This document shows, piece after piece, positions 46,095 through 53,882 of a stretch of 64,000 nt of DNA. The notes below the pieces were generated by a model that saw only the letters and a program-made list of their open reading frames with translations, did not search any database and had not been told where the DNA came from. How positions within the stretch are numbered: the first letter of the stretch is position 1; every line of letters begins with the position of its first letter. The DNA lies in assembly GCF_003313465.1 (NCBI RefSeq), contig NZ_KZ845663.1, positions 605,911 to 669,910 on the forward strand, read 5' to 3'. Made by a program: the position numbers and the translations under genes. The stretch comes from Thermoflavimicrobium daqui. Its GTDB lineage: Bacteria; Bacillota; Bacilli; Thermoactinomycetales; Thermoactinomycetaceae.

Positions 46095-47160
46095 AGTTAT
46101 CCTCCTCATCCCAGCTGATTAGTGCAAGTTCAGAGCTAAATCCAGGACCTAATGCTGCGAGTAATCCATAGCTACCATAGCGATGACTCTGTTGTAGGGC
46201 TTTTTCCAATACAAATAAAACCGTAGCTGAAGACATATTTCCATAATCATGTAAAGTCGAATAAGCATGTTGAAATTTATTCTTAGGTAATTCCAAGGCA
46301 TCTTGATAAGCTTCTAGCACCTTCCTACCACCTGGATGGAAGATAAAAGAGTCAATACAACCTAGGTCAAGATTTTCTTCTGCTAAAAAATTTTCAATCA
46401 AACATCGAGCTTGTTTACGAACAAGGGTGGGGATATCTCGTGAGAAGATGACTTTAAGACCATCATCCTTTAAATCCCAACCCATTACATCAAGCGAATC
46501 GGCCCAAATCCTACTTTGTGTTGTTACAATACGTGGTCCAATGGGTATATTCATTTTTCTTCCTGATACCAAAACTGCAGCAGCACCATCAGCGAATAAA
46601 GAAGTAGCTACTAGATTACTCTTGGAATGATCTTGACGACGGAATGTTAAGCTACATAGTTCTAACGCTAAAAGTAAGACCTTTTGCTCAGGAAATGCTC
46701 TTGCATATTCATAAGCTCGTGCCAGACCTGCCACTCCCCCAGCACATCCCAGTCCCCAAATCGGGGTTCTTTTCACATATGGATTCATTTGCAAACGATT
46801 GATTAAATGAGCATCTAAGCTGGGTGTTGTTATTCCTGTCGTAGAGACAAATATGAAATGATCAATATCACTTATTTCCATCCCTATTGGCTCTATACAA
46901 TTACGAATAGCTTCCTCTCCTAGCCGAGAAGCCATATCTATATATATCTGATTTCGCTCTGCAAAACTATGTTCAGTATCAAACCATTCTCTTGGCATAC
47001 TAAAAAAACGTCGGTTTATCGCAGTATGACTAAAAATTTGGATTAAACGATCGATATTCGGAAAGGAATCTCGGAATAAAGTATAGCTAAAATCTTTCAC
47101 TTCATCTTGATAATAAGCATATGGTGGAACAGCAGTTCCTATCGATATAATTCTTGGCAC
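46081..47160 (-). CDS. bpsA: Type III polyketide synthase BpsA (alkylpyrone synthase)
   Basis: A 359-residue chalcone/stilbene-synthase-fold enzyme. The triad is Cys139 (WGLGCAGG), His in FIFHPGGRK and Asn in HDYGNMSSA. It condenses long-chain acyl-CoA with malonyl-CoA to alkylpyrones. The adjacent bpsB supports the assignment. It starts at GTG 47160, with AGGGG 8 nt upstream. Confidence 0.92.
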   Translation of the reverse strand: MPRIISIGTAVPPYAYYQDEVKDFSYTLFRDSFPNIDRLIQIFSHTAINRRFFSMPREWFDTEHSFAERNQIYIDMASRLGEEAIRNCIEPIGMEISDIDHFIFVSTTGITTPSLDAHLINRLQMNPYVKRTPIWGLGCAGGVAGLARAYEYARAFPEQKVLLLALELCSLTFRRQDHSKSNLVATSLFADGAAAVLVSGRKMNIPIGPRIVTTQSRIWADSLDVMGWDLKDDGLKVIFSRDIPTLVRKQARCLIENFLAEENLDLGCIDSFIFHPGGRKVLEAYQDALELPKNKFQHAYSTLHDYGNMSSATVLFVLEKALQQSHRYGSYGLLAALGPGFSSELALISWDEEDNFESL

Positions 47161-47218
47161 ACAGATTTCCCCTGTCTATCTTTTCACCTATGGTTCCCAA
47201 ATACTTTCTTCCTATTCA

Positions 47219-47422
47219 TTGATTTATGAGAATGCCTTAAATAGACTTAACCATCTTCATGAAAAAGGTTTTCTATCAAGTAAATCGGTAGATGCCTTCG
47301 TTGATGGTGAATATTATACACGTATACTTGTATCTAGCTTTAATAAACAATCTCAAGCTATTCAATTAGTTAATGAACTAAAATCTAAAGGATTGGAAGC
47401 ATTTTGGCAAAAAGAAAAATAG
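47219..47422 (+). pseudogene. SPOR-like C-terminal fragment, possible remnant
   Basis: A 67-codon frame whose last 40 residues (YYTRILVSSFNKQSQAIQLVNEL and KSKGLEAF) look like a SPOR/sporulation-related repeat, which binds denuded glycan strands. There is no RBS before the TTG start, and the frame stays open upstream into the bpsA 5' region without a start codon. It may be the decayed tail of a longer wall protein or, less likely, a small functional protein. A terminator follows. Confidence 0.4.
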
Positions 47423-47427
47423 GCTTG

Positions 47428-47470
47428 ATAAAAAAGAGCCGATATCCTTAAGACATCAGCTCTTTTTTTA
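47428..47470. terminator. Bidirectional terminator before the bceB-like 3' end
   Basis: AAAAAAGAGC pairs with GCTCTTTTTT, with a partly paired interior (GAT/ATC). Confidence 0.75.
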
Positions 47471-49387
47471 TTAACTAGATTTTTGTACACGTTTTAAAAC
47501 ATCTGCCATATATAATCGATGCGTCCAAAGATAATATAATCCAAAAACAAATAGATAACCAATCACTGCCATCGCAAAGAGATCCCAAACAGGCTTTTTG
47601 AACAAGGTGCTAAACATATTCATCGCTGCCATCCCGTGACAAACACTAACAATAAAAGGGATAAAAAACAGGAGGCGGATCTGTGTACTCATTAAGCGAA
47701 TAGCATCTTTTTGTCGAATGCCTAATTTATGAAGAACCATCATCTGTCCTGCATCATTGGGTAATTCCGTAAAAATACGAAAGTATAAGATACTACCAGC
47801 GGCCAGAAAAAACAAGATTCCTATAAAGAGGCTAACAAACATGAGAGGGGCAAAAATACCTTTGAGTGATATATACAGCTCATATGTGCTTTGCACATTG
47901 TAGGGATCTTCTCCTAGTTTTGTTATTTGTTGGTCTAAATCCATGACAATCTGATCAGCCTGTTTCCAATCGTCAAAGCGATAGTTATGAAGTATAGATA
48001 GCTCCTCTTTTTTCGCTTGTGCCTGCAACTCCCTAAATTGTGTATCGTGAAGTACTAATAAAAAGTGGGTTCCTTTATGTTCGTTAAAAAATTTACGACT
48101 TAATTCTTTTTCTACTTTAAAAGAATAATTAACTTTCCCCATCATCACATCCATTTGCCGAATAGCCATCGTTTTTTCTGCATCGGGTGTATATCCTGTT
48201 GCATTAACAAATACCGCTTGGTCTTTCTGTAATGAAATAGCTGGATCGCCTAGCTTTTGAAGTAAGCGGTTGATATCTTTTTGACTAATCGCTGAAACAA
48301 ATCGCTTTTCACCTTTTACCTGAACGGCAATCAAAGGAATATGTACTTCTTCAGTAACTTGTATTTTTTCTTTTTTAAATAGGGATTTTAATTCAGCAGG
48401 AGACATATTTGGTAAATCTCCTTGAATACTTAAATGATAAGGAGATTGATCTGTTGCTACTTTTTCCGCTTCAAAATAATAAGTTAAGCAAACACTAACT
48501 GAACTAATCACTACACTACTTAACAGTGATACAATAAATAAGATCCGTGCATTATCCTTTAAGCGGAACCGTAATTGGGATAAAAGCATCATATTGGTTC
48601 CTTTATAAAAAAGCTTTTTCTTTTTTTGCATATAGCTGATCACTGCTACACTTAACTGGGTAAAAAATAGATGCGTACCAATAAGCACGAGTACAAAAAT
48701 AGGGATGATCCTTTGTACTAAACTTGCTAAATCAGCAGTCCAAGCAATATAGTAAGCACCACCTAAACATCCTAGAGAAACAATCACTTTCCACCACGCA
48801 AAAGTGGGTGTCGGCTTCGCTTGTACTGACTCACGAAACAATTCAGCAATCGATAATTTTCGTATAGTAAAGCGACTCCACCAAGATAAAACAGAGAAGA
48901 CCAACAAGAATCCGATACCTGTTAATAAAATAGCGGGCATGGGAATCACAAAGGGAATTGGTGTTGCCAAATCCAAAATAAATGAAACGGCTAAGAAAAA
49001 TAGTTTTGAAAAAACAATCCCTAGCAGGATTCCAACTCCTACTGCTAGACTACCTACCAACATATTCTCCCAAAAGATCAAACGAGTTATATGTTTTACC
49101 GACATTCCTAAGCATTGTAGCAGTCCTAAATCTCTCTTGCGATTTCGTAAGAAGGATGATTGAGAATAACCAATAAACAAACAGGCAAATAAGCCTATCA
49201 TTACTTCGACAACCATCATGAGGGATACAAATTGATTGGGGAGTGTTTTTTGTGTTACCATTGGGTGAAATAAGAGTGAACCATAAAGATAAAACATCCA
49301 GACGGAAAAGGTACAGCTAATAAAGTAAGCTAGATAGCTTCTAAATTGAAACTTAGCATTTTTAATAGCTAGATTGCGTAAGTTCAT
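47471..49387 (-). CDS. FtsX-like ABC permease, BceB type
   Basis: A 638-residue membrane protein of the BceB/YtsD class. It has a FtsX core at residues about 15-180, further helices near 195-310, a large extracellular loop of about 200 residues (about 305-510, for example YHLSIQGDLPNMSPAELKSLF) and C-terminal helices. Such permeases sense and free cell-wall precursors from peptide antibiotics. It overlaps the ATPase gene by 26 nt, and the RBS is AGGAGGGG. The loop would decide antibiotic specificity. Confidence 0.9.
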   Translation of the reverse strand: MNLRNLAIKNAKFQFRSYLAYFISCTFSVWMFYLYGSLLFHPMVTQKTLPNQFVSLMMVVEVMIGLFACLFIGYSQSSFLRNRKRDLGLLQCLGMSVKHITRLIFWENMLVGSLAVGVGILLGIVFSKLFFLAVSFILDLATPIPFVIPMPAILLTGIGFLLVFSVLSWWSRFTIRKLSIAELFRESVQAKPTPTFAWWKVIVSLGCLGGAYYIAWTADLASLVQRIIPIFVLVLIGTHLFFTQLSVAVISYMQKKKKLFYKGTNMMLLSQLRFRLKDNARILFIVSLLSSVVISSVSVCLTYYFEAEKVATDQSPYHLSIQGDLPNMSPAELKSLFKKEKIQVTEEVHIPLIAVQVKGEKRFVSAISQKDINRLLQKLGDPAISLQKDQAVFVNATGYTPDAEKTMAIRQMDVMMGKVNYSFKVEKELSRKFFNEHKGTHFLLVLHDTQFRELQAQAKKEELSILHNYRFDDWKQADQIVMDLDQQITKLGEDPYNVQSTYELYISLKGIFAPLMFVSLFIGILFFLAAGSILYFRIFTELPNDAGQMMVLHKLGIRQKDAIRLMSTQIRLLFFIPFIVSVCHGMAAMNMFSTLFKKPVWDLFAMAVIGYLFVFGLYYLWTHRLYMADVLKRVQKSS

Positions 49388-50141
49388 AAGACTCCCCTCC
49401 TAAAGCAGCAGTTACTTCCATAATGTGTCGATAAAATGCTTGTCTTGTTTGACCTCGACGAATTTCAGTGAAAAGCTGTCCATCCTTGATAAAGATAACC
49501 CGATCACAGTAACTAGCTGTAAATGGATCATGTGTTACTGTTAAAATAGTAGCTTTTTCTTTTTTGTTTAAGTTAGATAGCGATTCCATAAGGGACTTAG
49601 CTGACTTCGAGTCCAAGTTCCCAGTTGGTTCATCCGCTAATATTAAAGCAGGTGAGTGAATTAAAGCTCTGGCTGCAGCTGCGCGTTGTCGTTGTCCACC
49701 TGATACTTCATAAGGTCGGTGAGAGAGAACTTTTTGGATACCCAAATAATTAGCAAGCTCCTGAACTCGTCTTTCCATTTCTGCAACAGAGCGCTTTTCA
49801 AGGACGAGGGGTACGAGTATATTCTCTTGGATTGTTAATGCATCTAACAAATGAAACTCTTGAAATATAAACCCTAATTGTTTCCTGCGAAAATCAGCAA
49901 GTTCATTATCTTTCATCTTCGCTACATTTTTCCCTGCTATCAGAATATCTCCTCGCGTGGGACGATCAATGGTTCCTAATATCTGTAATAATGTTGTTTT
50001 TCCGCTCCCAGATGGCCCCATAATTCCAATAAACTCACCTTGCTGAATCGTTAGGTCAAAGTCCGTTAGTGCTTGGTGAACTGCTCCTGTTCCTTTTTCT
50101 CCATATACCTTGGTTAATTTTTTGGCTTCAAGTACGATCAT
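49362..50141 (-). CDS. ABC ATPase, BceA type
   Basis: A 259-residue MacB-like ATPase: GPSGSGKTT (Walker A), the signature VSGGQRQRAAAARAL and LILADEPTGNLD. It powers the BceB-like permease. The ATG at 50141 follows GGAGG by 8 nt; the earlier ATG at 50156 overlaps that RBS. It is preceded by a BceR-like box and therefore probably under control of the adjacent two-component system. Confidence 0.93.
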   Translation of the reverse strand: MIVLEAKKLTKVYGEKGTGAVHQALTDFDLTIQQGEFIGIMGPSGSGKTTLLQILGTIDRPTRGDILIAGKNVAKMKDNELADFRRKQLGFIFQEFHLLDALTIQENILVPLVLEKRSVAEMERRVQELANYLGIQKVLSHRPYEVSGGQRQRAAAARALIHSPALILADEPTGNLDSKSAKSLMESLSNLNKKEKATILTVTHDPFTASYCDRVIFIKDGQLFTEIRRGQTRQAFYRHIMEVTAALGGESYELTQSSY

Positions 50142-50238
50142 GTGTGCCGCCTCCATTTCGTTTGCTCTTGTTATATACAGTGTATAAATTTCTTTATGAT
50201 GCTCCCATCGATTTATCTTGCAATATCGCTTGACAACC

Positions 50239-50252
50239 TTACATTTTTGTTA
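50239..50252. promoter_or_regulatory. Putative BceR-like regulator box upstream of the ABC genes
   Basis: On the minus strand TAACA-AAAA-TGTAA fits the TnACA-N4-TGTAA motif reported for BceR-type regulators. It lies about 100 bp before the bceA-like start codon, between the two-component operon and the ABC genes. Confidence 0.5.
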
Positions 50253-50277
50253 GAAATGATCAAAAGCTCTTTTTGAT

Positions 50278-50314
50278 AAAAAACCTACTGACAACGTGCT
50301 TTATCAGTAGGTTC
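50278..50314 (-). terminator. Terminator of the Bce-type two-component operon
   Basis: AACCTACTGA / TCAGTAGGTT, a 10-bp stem with a 12-nt loop followed by six T on the minus strand. It separates the regulatory genes from the ABC genes. Confidence 0.88.
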
Positions 50315-50319
50315 AATCA

Positions 50320-51384
50320 TTATTTATGAATGGAGTAAGTTAATATAAAAGTAGCCCCTTTACCTTCTTCAGATTCAGCTGTAATCTCATGACTTAAAGC
50401 AGTAAATACTTTTCTTACCAAATATAATCCCATCCCAGTTGCTTGAGAGAAACGTCGACCATTTTCTCCCGTAAAGAATGGATCAAAGATCCGGGGCAAA
50501 TCCTGTTTAGGAATCCCTGGTCCTTGATCTTCAATCAAAAGATAGATACTCTTCTTTTTTTTCAAAAAACGAAAGGTGAGATAGCTTCGCTCTTCCATCT
50601 TGGATGCATATTTTAAGGCATTTTGCACGATTTGTTCAATAGCAAATTGATTCCACTTACGATCCGTTAAAATTTCCCAATCCTCATCCTGATCCGCTTC
50701 TATTTTAGGGAAAATTCCCAAACGAATAAAACTTTTTTTCTTATGATGAATCACTTCACGTACACTTTCTAAGAGAGAAACCGGACGAATATGATAATCC
50801 GTAGCAAAGTCATCTAAACGAGCCATATTTAACACCTTATCTAACTCGTCATTTAGCTTCTCGATCTCTTCTTCCATACTTTTCATATGATTTCTTTCCT
50901 CTTCTGGTAATGCATGAATATCCATTTTTTGCAAAATTAAAGATAAAGAAGCAAGCGGTGTTTTCATCTCATGAACCCATAAATTCATATATTCTAGATG
51001 CTGTTGGTGTGCATCCTCATACTGATTTTTCTCCTGGCTCGCCACTTGATATAAACGACGCATGACCTGATAAAACCGTTTATGCTCAGCTAAACTTACC
51101 TTGCCTAAATGCCCAAAGTCATCCATTTTCTCAGCTTCATGAAGTAACAATTCCGTCCGACGATAAAACGGATACCAACGTATAAATTGAATCACTAAGA
51201 ATAGTAAAAGAAGGGTTCCAGTAAGGAGAAGAAGATAGCCCCAATCTGCTATCAATAAATCAAAAGCCTGTTTATGAAAATAAAAATAAAGATATAAATA
51301 TATCAGTATAAAAAATATCTGCAATACACATAAGCTAATCCAACCGATTCGTTCTCTGATAAAATAATAAATCGTACGCCACAT
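50320..51384 (-). CDS. Intramembrane-sensing histidine kinase, BceS type
   Basis: A 354-residue kinase with two N-terminal TM helices separated by a very short outside loop (about residues 15-65), the mark of intramembrane-sensing kinases. The H-box WVHEMKTPLASL (His near 139) and the N-, G1- and G2-boxes (QIVQNALKYA, IEDQGPGIP, GMGLYLVRK) are complete. It senses the transporter's activity and phosphorylates the response regulator. GGAGG precedes the ATG. Confidence 0.92.
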   Translation of the reverse strand: MWRTIYYFIRERIGWISLCVLQIFFILIYLYLYFYFHKQAFDLLIADWGYLLLLTGTLLLLFLVIQFIRWYPFYRRTELLLHEAEKMDDFGHLGKVSLAEHKRFYQVMRRLYQVASQEKNQYEDAHQQHLEYMNLWVHEMKTPLASLSLILQKMDIHALPEEERNHMKSMEEEIEKLNDELDKVLNMARLDDFATDYHIRPVSLLESVREVIHHKKKSFIRLGIFPKIEADQDEDWEILTDRKWNQFAIEQIVQNALKYASKMEERSYLTFRFLKKKKSIYLLIEDQGPGIPKQDLPRIFDPFFTGENGRRFSQATGMGLYLVRKVFTALSHEITAESEEGKGATFILTYSIHK

Positions 51385-51431
51385 TCACTTTCCTCCTGCC
51401 CGAAAAAGTAACACTCCCTTTCGCCTTCATA

Positions 51432-52136
51432 TTAAGCCTGATCCATTGTTACCAAACAATATCCTACACCTCGTTTGGTTTGCAGCATTTTATCTAAATT
51501 CCACTCGCTTAGCTTTTTCCGCACACGTGTCACATTAACCGTTAGTGTATTATCATCAACAAAATCTACCTCATCCCACAATGCTTCCAGTAGATCTTCA
51601 CGTGATACTACTTTTCCAGCTCGTTCCATCAATCGATGTAAGAGTTTTGCTTCGTTTTTCGTCAGAGATTGTACTTGATTTTGATAATGAAGTTCCATCT
51701 TACTTAGATGTAGTGATAACTCTCCTACATTAATCATGATCTCTGACTGGTTTTCTTCTTTTGCATACTCACCGTATGTACGCCTTAATGTCGCTTTCAC
51801 TTTGGCCAGTAATATCTCCAAATGAAAAGGTTTCGTAATATAGTCATCTCCACCACTTTCCATTCCCATTACTTGCTCCATTTCGGAACTACGGGCGGAT
51901 AGAAAAAGAATCGGTACAGCAGAAATCTCTCTAAGTCTACGACATAAATAAAAGCCATCTTGATATGGTAAATTCACATCCAAAATGACTAAGTGAGGTT
52001 GAAACTGTTTAAACTCTTCAATCACTTGGGTAAAATCTTGTACGGTTTGAACTTGATATCCATATTGTTGTAAATAGTTTTGTATAGATTCGGCAATTTT
52101 TTTTTCATCTTCAATTACATATACTTGATATTTCAT
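51432..52136 (-). CDS. OmpR-family response regulator, BceR type
   Basis: A 234-residue protein with an N-terminal receiver domain (VYVIEDEKKIAESI, phospho-Asp in VILDVNLPYQDG near residue 53, switch residues in LFLSARS) and a C-terminal winged helix (DDNTLTVNVTRVRKKL). It likely activates the BceAB-type transporter genes via the box at 50239. It is the first gene of the operon with the kinase, with a spacing of 47 nt. Confidence 0.93.
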   Translation of the reverse strand: MKYQVYVIEDEKKIAESIQNYLQQYGYQVQTVQDFTQVIEEFKQFQPHLVILDVNLPYQDGFYLCRRLREISAVPILFLSARSSEMEQVMGMESGGDDYITKPFHLEILLAKVKATLRRTYGEYAKEENQSEIMINVGELSLHLSKMELHYQNQVQSLTKNEAKLLHRLMERAGKVVSREDLLEALWDEVDFVDDNTLTVNVTRVRKKLSEWNLDKMLQTKRGVGYCLVTMDQA

Positions 52137-52211
52137 CTTTTACCTACCTTTCTTGTAAAGAAAAGCCATAAAATATATATCAATCATTATATCATTTAAT
52201 ACTTTAGCACA

Positions 52212-52610
52212 TTAATATAAAGAACGATAAAATATGATTAGAGATAAAGTAGTTAATGCCGAAAAAATAATTAATGATGTGAATAAGGCATAAATAAATA
52301 TAAAAGCACGAAAGCGCTGAATACGTTTATTCATAACACGTCTCAATTTTTGCATGATAAAATAAACAACAGGCCCCCATAATAAAGCAGAAAATCCAAT
52401 TACCCAGTACAATAAAACGGATTGTCCAATCACTAATGGGTGCGATGTGGTTAGCTGATAGTGCTGAATGATCCACCATCGTCCCAATCCAAAAAATAAA
52501 ACCATGATAAAATAATAAATAGACCATTTTCGATTCACAGCGGGATCCTCCCATTCTTTCATACATTTTGGTACTAGCAGCCTTAGTTTTTTAATCATTT
52601 TATGTAACAA
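52212..52610 (-). CDS. Small membrane protein, function unknown
   Basis: A 132-residue protein with three TM segments (about residues 30-50, 63-86, 103-128) and basic flanks. I recognise no family. The start is uncertain: TTG at 52610 lacks a good RBS and in-frame ATGs follow. It lies between the Bce module and the Tcp-like operon and could be expressed separately. Confidence 0.5.
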   Translation of the reverse strand: MLHKMIKKLRLLVPKCMKEWEDPAVNRKWSIYYFIMVLFFGLGRWWIIQHYQLTTSHPLVIGQSVLLYWVIGFSALLWGPVVYFIMQKLRRVMNKRIQRFRAFIFIYALFTSLIIFSALTTLSLIIFYRSLY

Positions 52611-52805
52611 ACACTCATTAATTTGTATTTATAATTTTATCATTTAAAGTGATTATATAGAATAACGAAGTATCTGTGTATCGATTTTTCATCTTGATAT
52701 AGAGATTGCATCAACTTTTCGGAATAACGTTGCTCTTACTTGTTTTGTAAGCAATGGAAGTAAAACTAAGAAAGGAAAGCTGCTGCAAATTTATTCGATA
52801 TCATA

Positions 52806-52848
52806 AAACAGGATGAGCCTACTTATCCAGTTTAGGCTCATCCTGTTT
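52806..52848. terminator. Terminator of the Tcp-like operon
   Basis: A perfect 16-bp stem beginning AAACAGGATGAGCCTA with an 11-nt loop. It overlaps the last codons of the gene ending at 52838. T-runs lie on both sides. Confidence 0.9.
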
Positions 52849-53485
52849 CTTTTTTTGTCATTTTCTTTAGAGCTCTTTTCCATTCACTTTCCTCAACATA
52901 AGTTATCTTTAGTACCGCATTTGGCGAGTAATAGCTACGATAGGGATGCTGTTTTTGATAGCTCTCCCATTCCTCAGCTGGTGCCTTTTCGATATGAATA
53001 ATATGAGGAACTTTTCCATCCTTTCCTTTTTTAAACTGATGATAATCATCTTCGTGTAAAATAATTATTCTTTGTTGATTAGAGGAGATATGTTCATTCG
53101 TTATATGATTTTTTTCAGTATTTGTCTTCTTCTCGAATGGCTTCGATTGTATTTGATCTTGATCTGGTTGATTTTGTTCTATTTTTTTGGCAATAAAATA
53201 AAACAACCCGACAATGATGGGAATTGCGAACCATATAGGGATAATTATGCTCCATTCGTATACGGTTTGCGTTAAAAAAAAGTTCGTGAAGCTAGATTGA
53301 TATTTTCTTTCTTGAAAATAAAACAAAGATCCAATGAGTAAGACAGGTACTAAATAGTGACTAACCACTCGTAAATAGTTAGGAAGTGTTTGCTGCTCTT
53401 TTTTTAAAATAAATAAATTAAGAAACCGCCGTGAAAAGATAAAGCGGAACAGTCGACCAAATAATAACTTTATAATCTCTCCCAT
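52838..53485 (-). CDS. Unrecognised membrane protein of the Tcp-like operon
   Basis: A 215-residue protein. A basic N-terminus (about residues 1-35) is followed by two TM helices (about 42-58 and 77-102). A Gln/Lys-rich linker leads to a mixed cytosolic or external domain ending in LKITYVEESEWKRALKKM. I find no family. Being the last gene of the sortase/VirB-like operon, it may be a system-specific accessory. The distance to the previous gene is 9 nt. Confidence 0.65.
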   Translation of the reverse strand: MGEIIKLLFGRLFRFIFSRRFLNLFILKKEQQTLPNYLRVVSHYLVPVLLIGSLFYFQERKYQSSFTNFFLTQTVYEWSIIIPIWFAIPIIVGLFYFIAKKIEQNQPDQDQIQSKPFEKKTNTEKNHITNEHISSNQQRIIILHEDDYHQFKKGKDGKVPHIIHIEKAPAEEWESYQKQHPYRSYYSPNAVLKITYVEESEWKRALKKMTKKETG

Positions 53486-53494
53486 TTTTCATCA

Positions 53495-53779
53495 TCACCA
53501 TTTCAAATACTTTCTTAATAAGTAACGAATTCCTCCCACTAGCAATCCTGCTATCACCCCAAACAATAGATTGGATATCGCTGAAACATAAAAAAATATC
53601 ATTACTGCCCATGCGATTGAAATTGTAATAGAATAAAGGTAATTAAACACCAGTAAGCAAATAAAAATGACAATAGCAGTTGCTGATGATCCAAATAAAT
53701 TTCCCAACACAAATGCTGGCAATGCTAGCTCAATAATAGGAAAAAAGGCTTTAAAAAAACCAAAAATAGACCTCACCAC
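53495..53779 (-). CDS. Small polytopic membrane protein of the Tcp-like operon
   Basis: A 94-residue protein, almost wholly hydrophobic, with three TM segments (about residues 8-30, 32-52, 56-86). It starts at GTG 53779 after GGGGGAG. No family is recognised. It could be a small channel or assembly subunit by analogy with small Tcp/Trb membrane proteins, but that is inference. Confidence 0.65.
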   Translation of the reverse strand: MVRSIFGFFKAFFPIIELALPAFVLGNLFGSSATAIVIFICLLVFNYLYSITISIAWAVMIFFYVSAISNLLFGVIAGLLVGGIRYLLRKYLKW

Positions 53780-53835
53780 CAGCTTCTCCCCCTCTCTCTA
53801 TGGATGTCTATACAAATGATGTCTTGTACAGAGAA

Positions 53836-53872
53836 AAGGCGCAAGGTTCGATGTTCTTTACTCTGCGCCCTT
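53836..53872 (-). terminator. Imperfect hairpin within the Tcp-like operon
   Basis: GGCGCA / TGCGCC core with flanking AAG/CTT, followed by TTTTCTC on the minus strand, between the ATPase gene and the two small membrane genes. It may partly terminate transcription. Confidence 0.55.
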
Positions 53873-53882
53873 TACTCTACAA

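Noticed and set aside
48804-49163. 119-residue plus-strand frame within the BceB-like gene
   Set aside because: Antisense shadow of a clear permease; no RBS and no domain.
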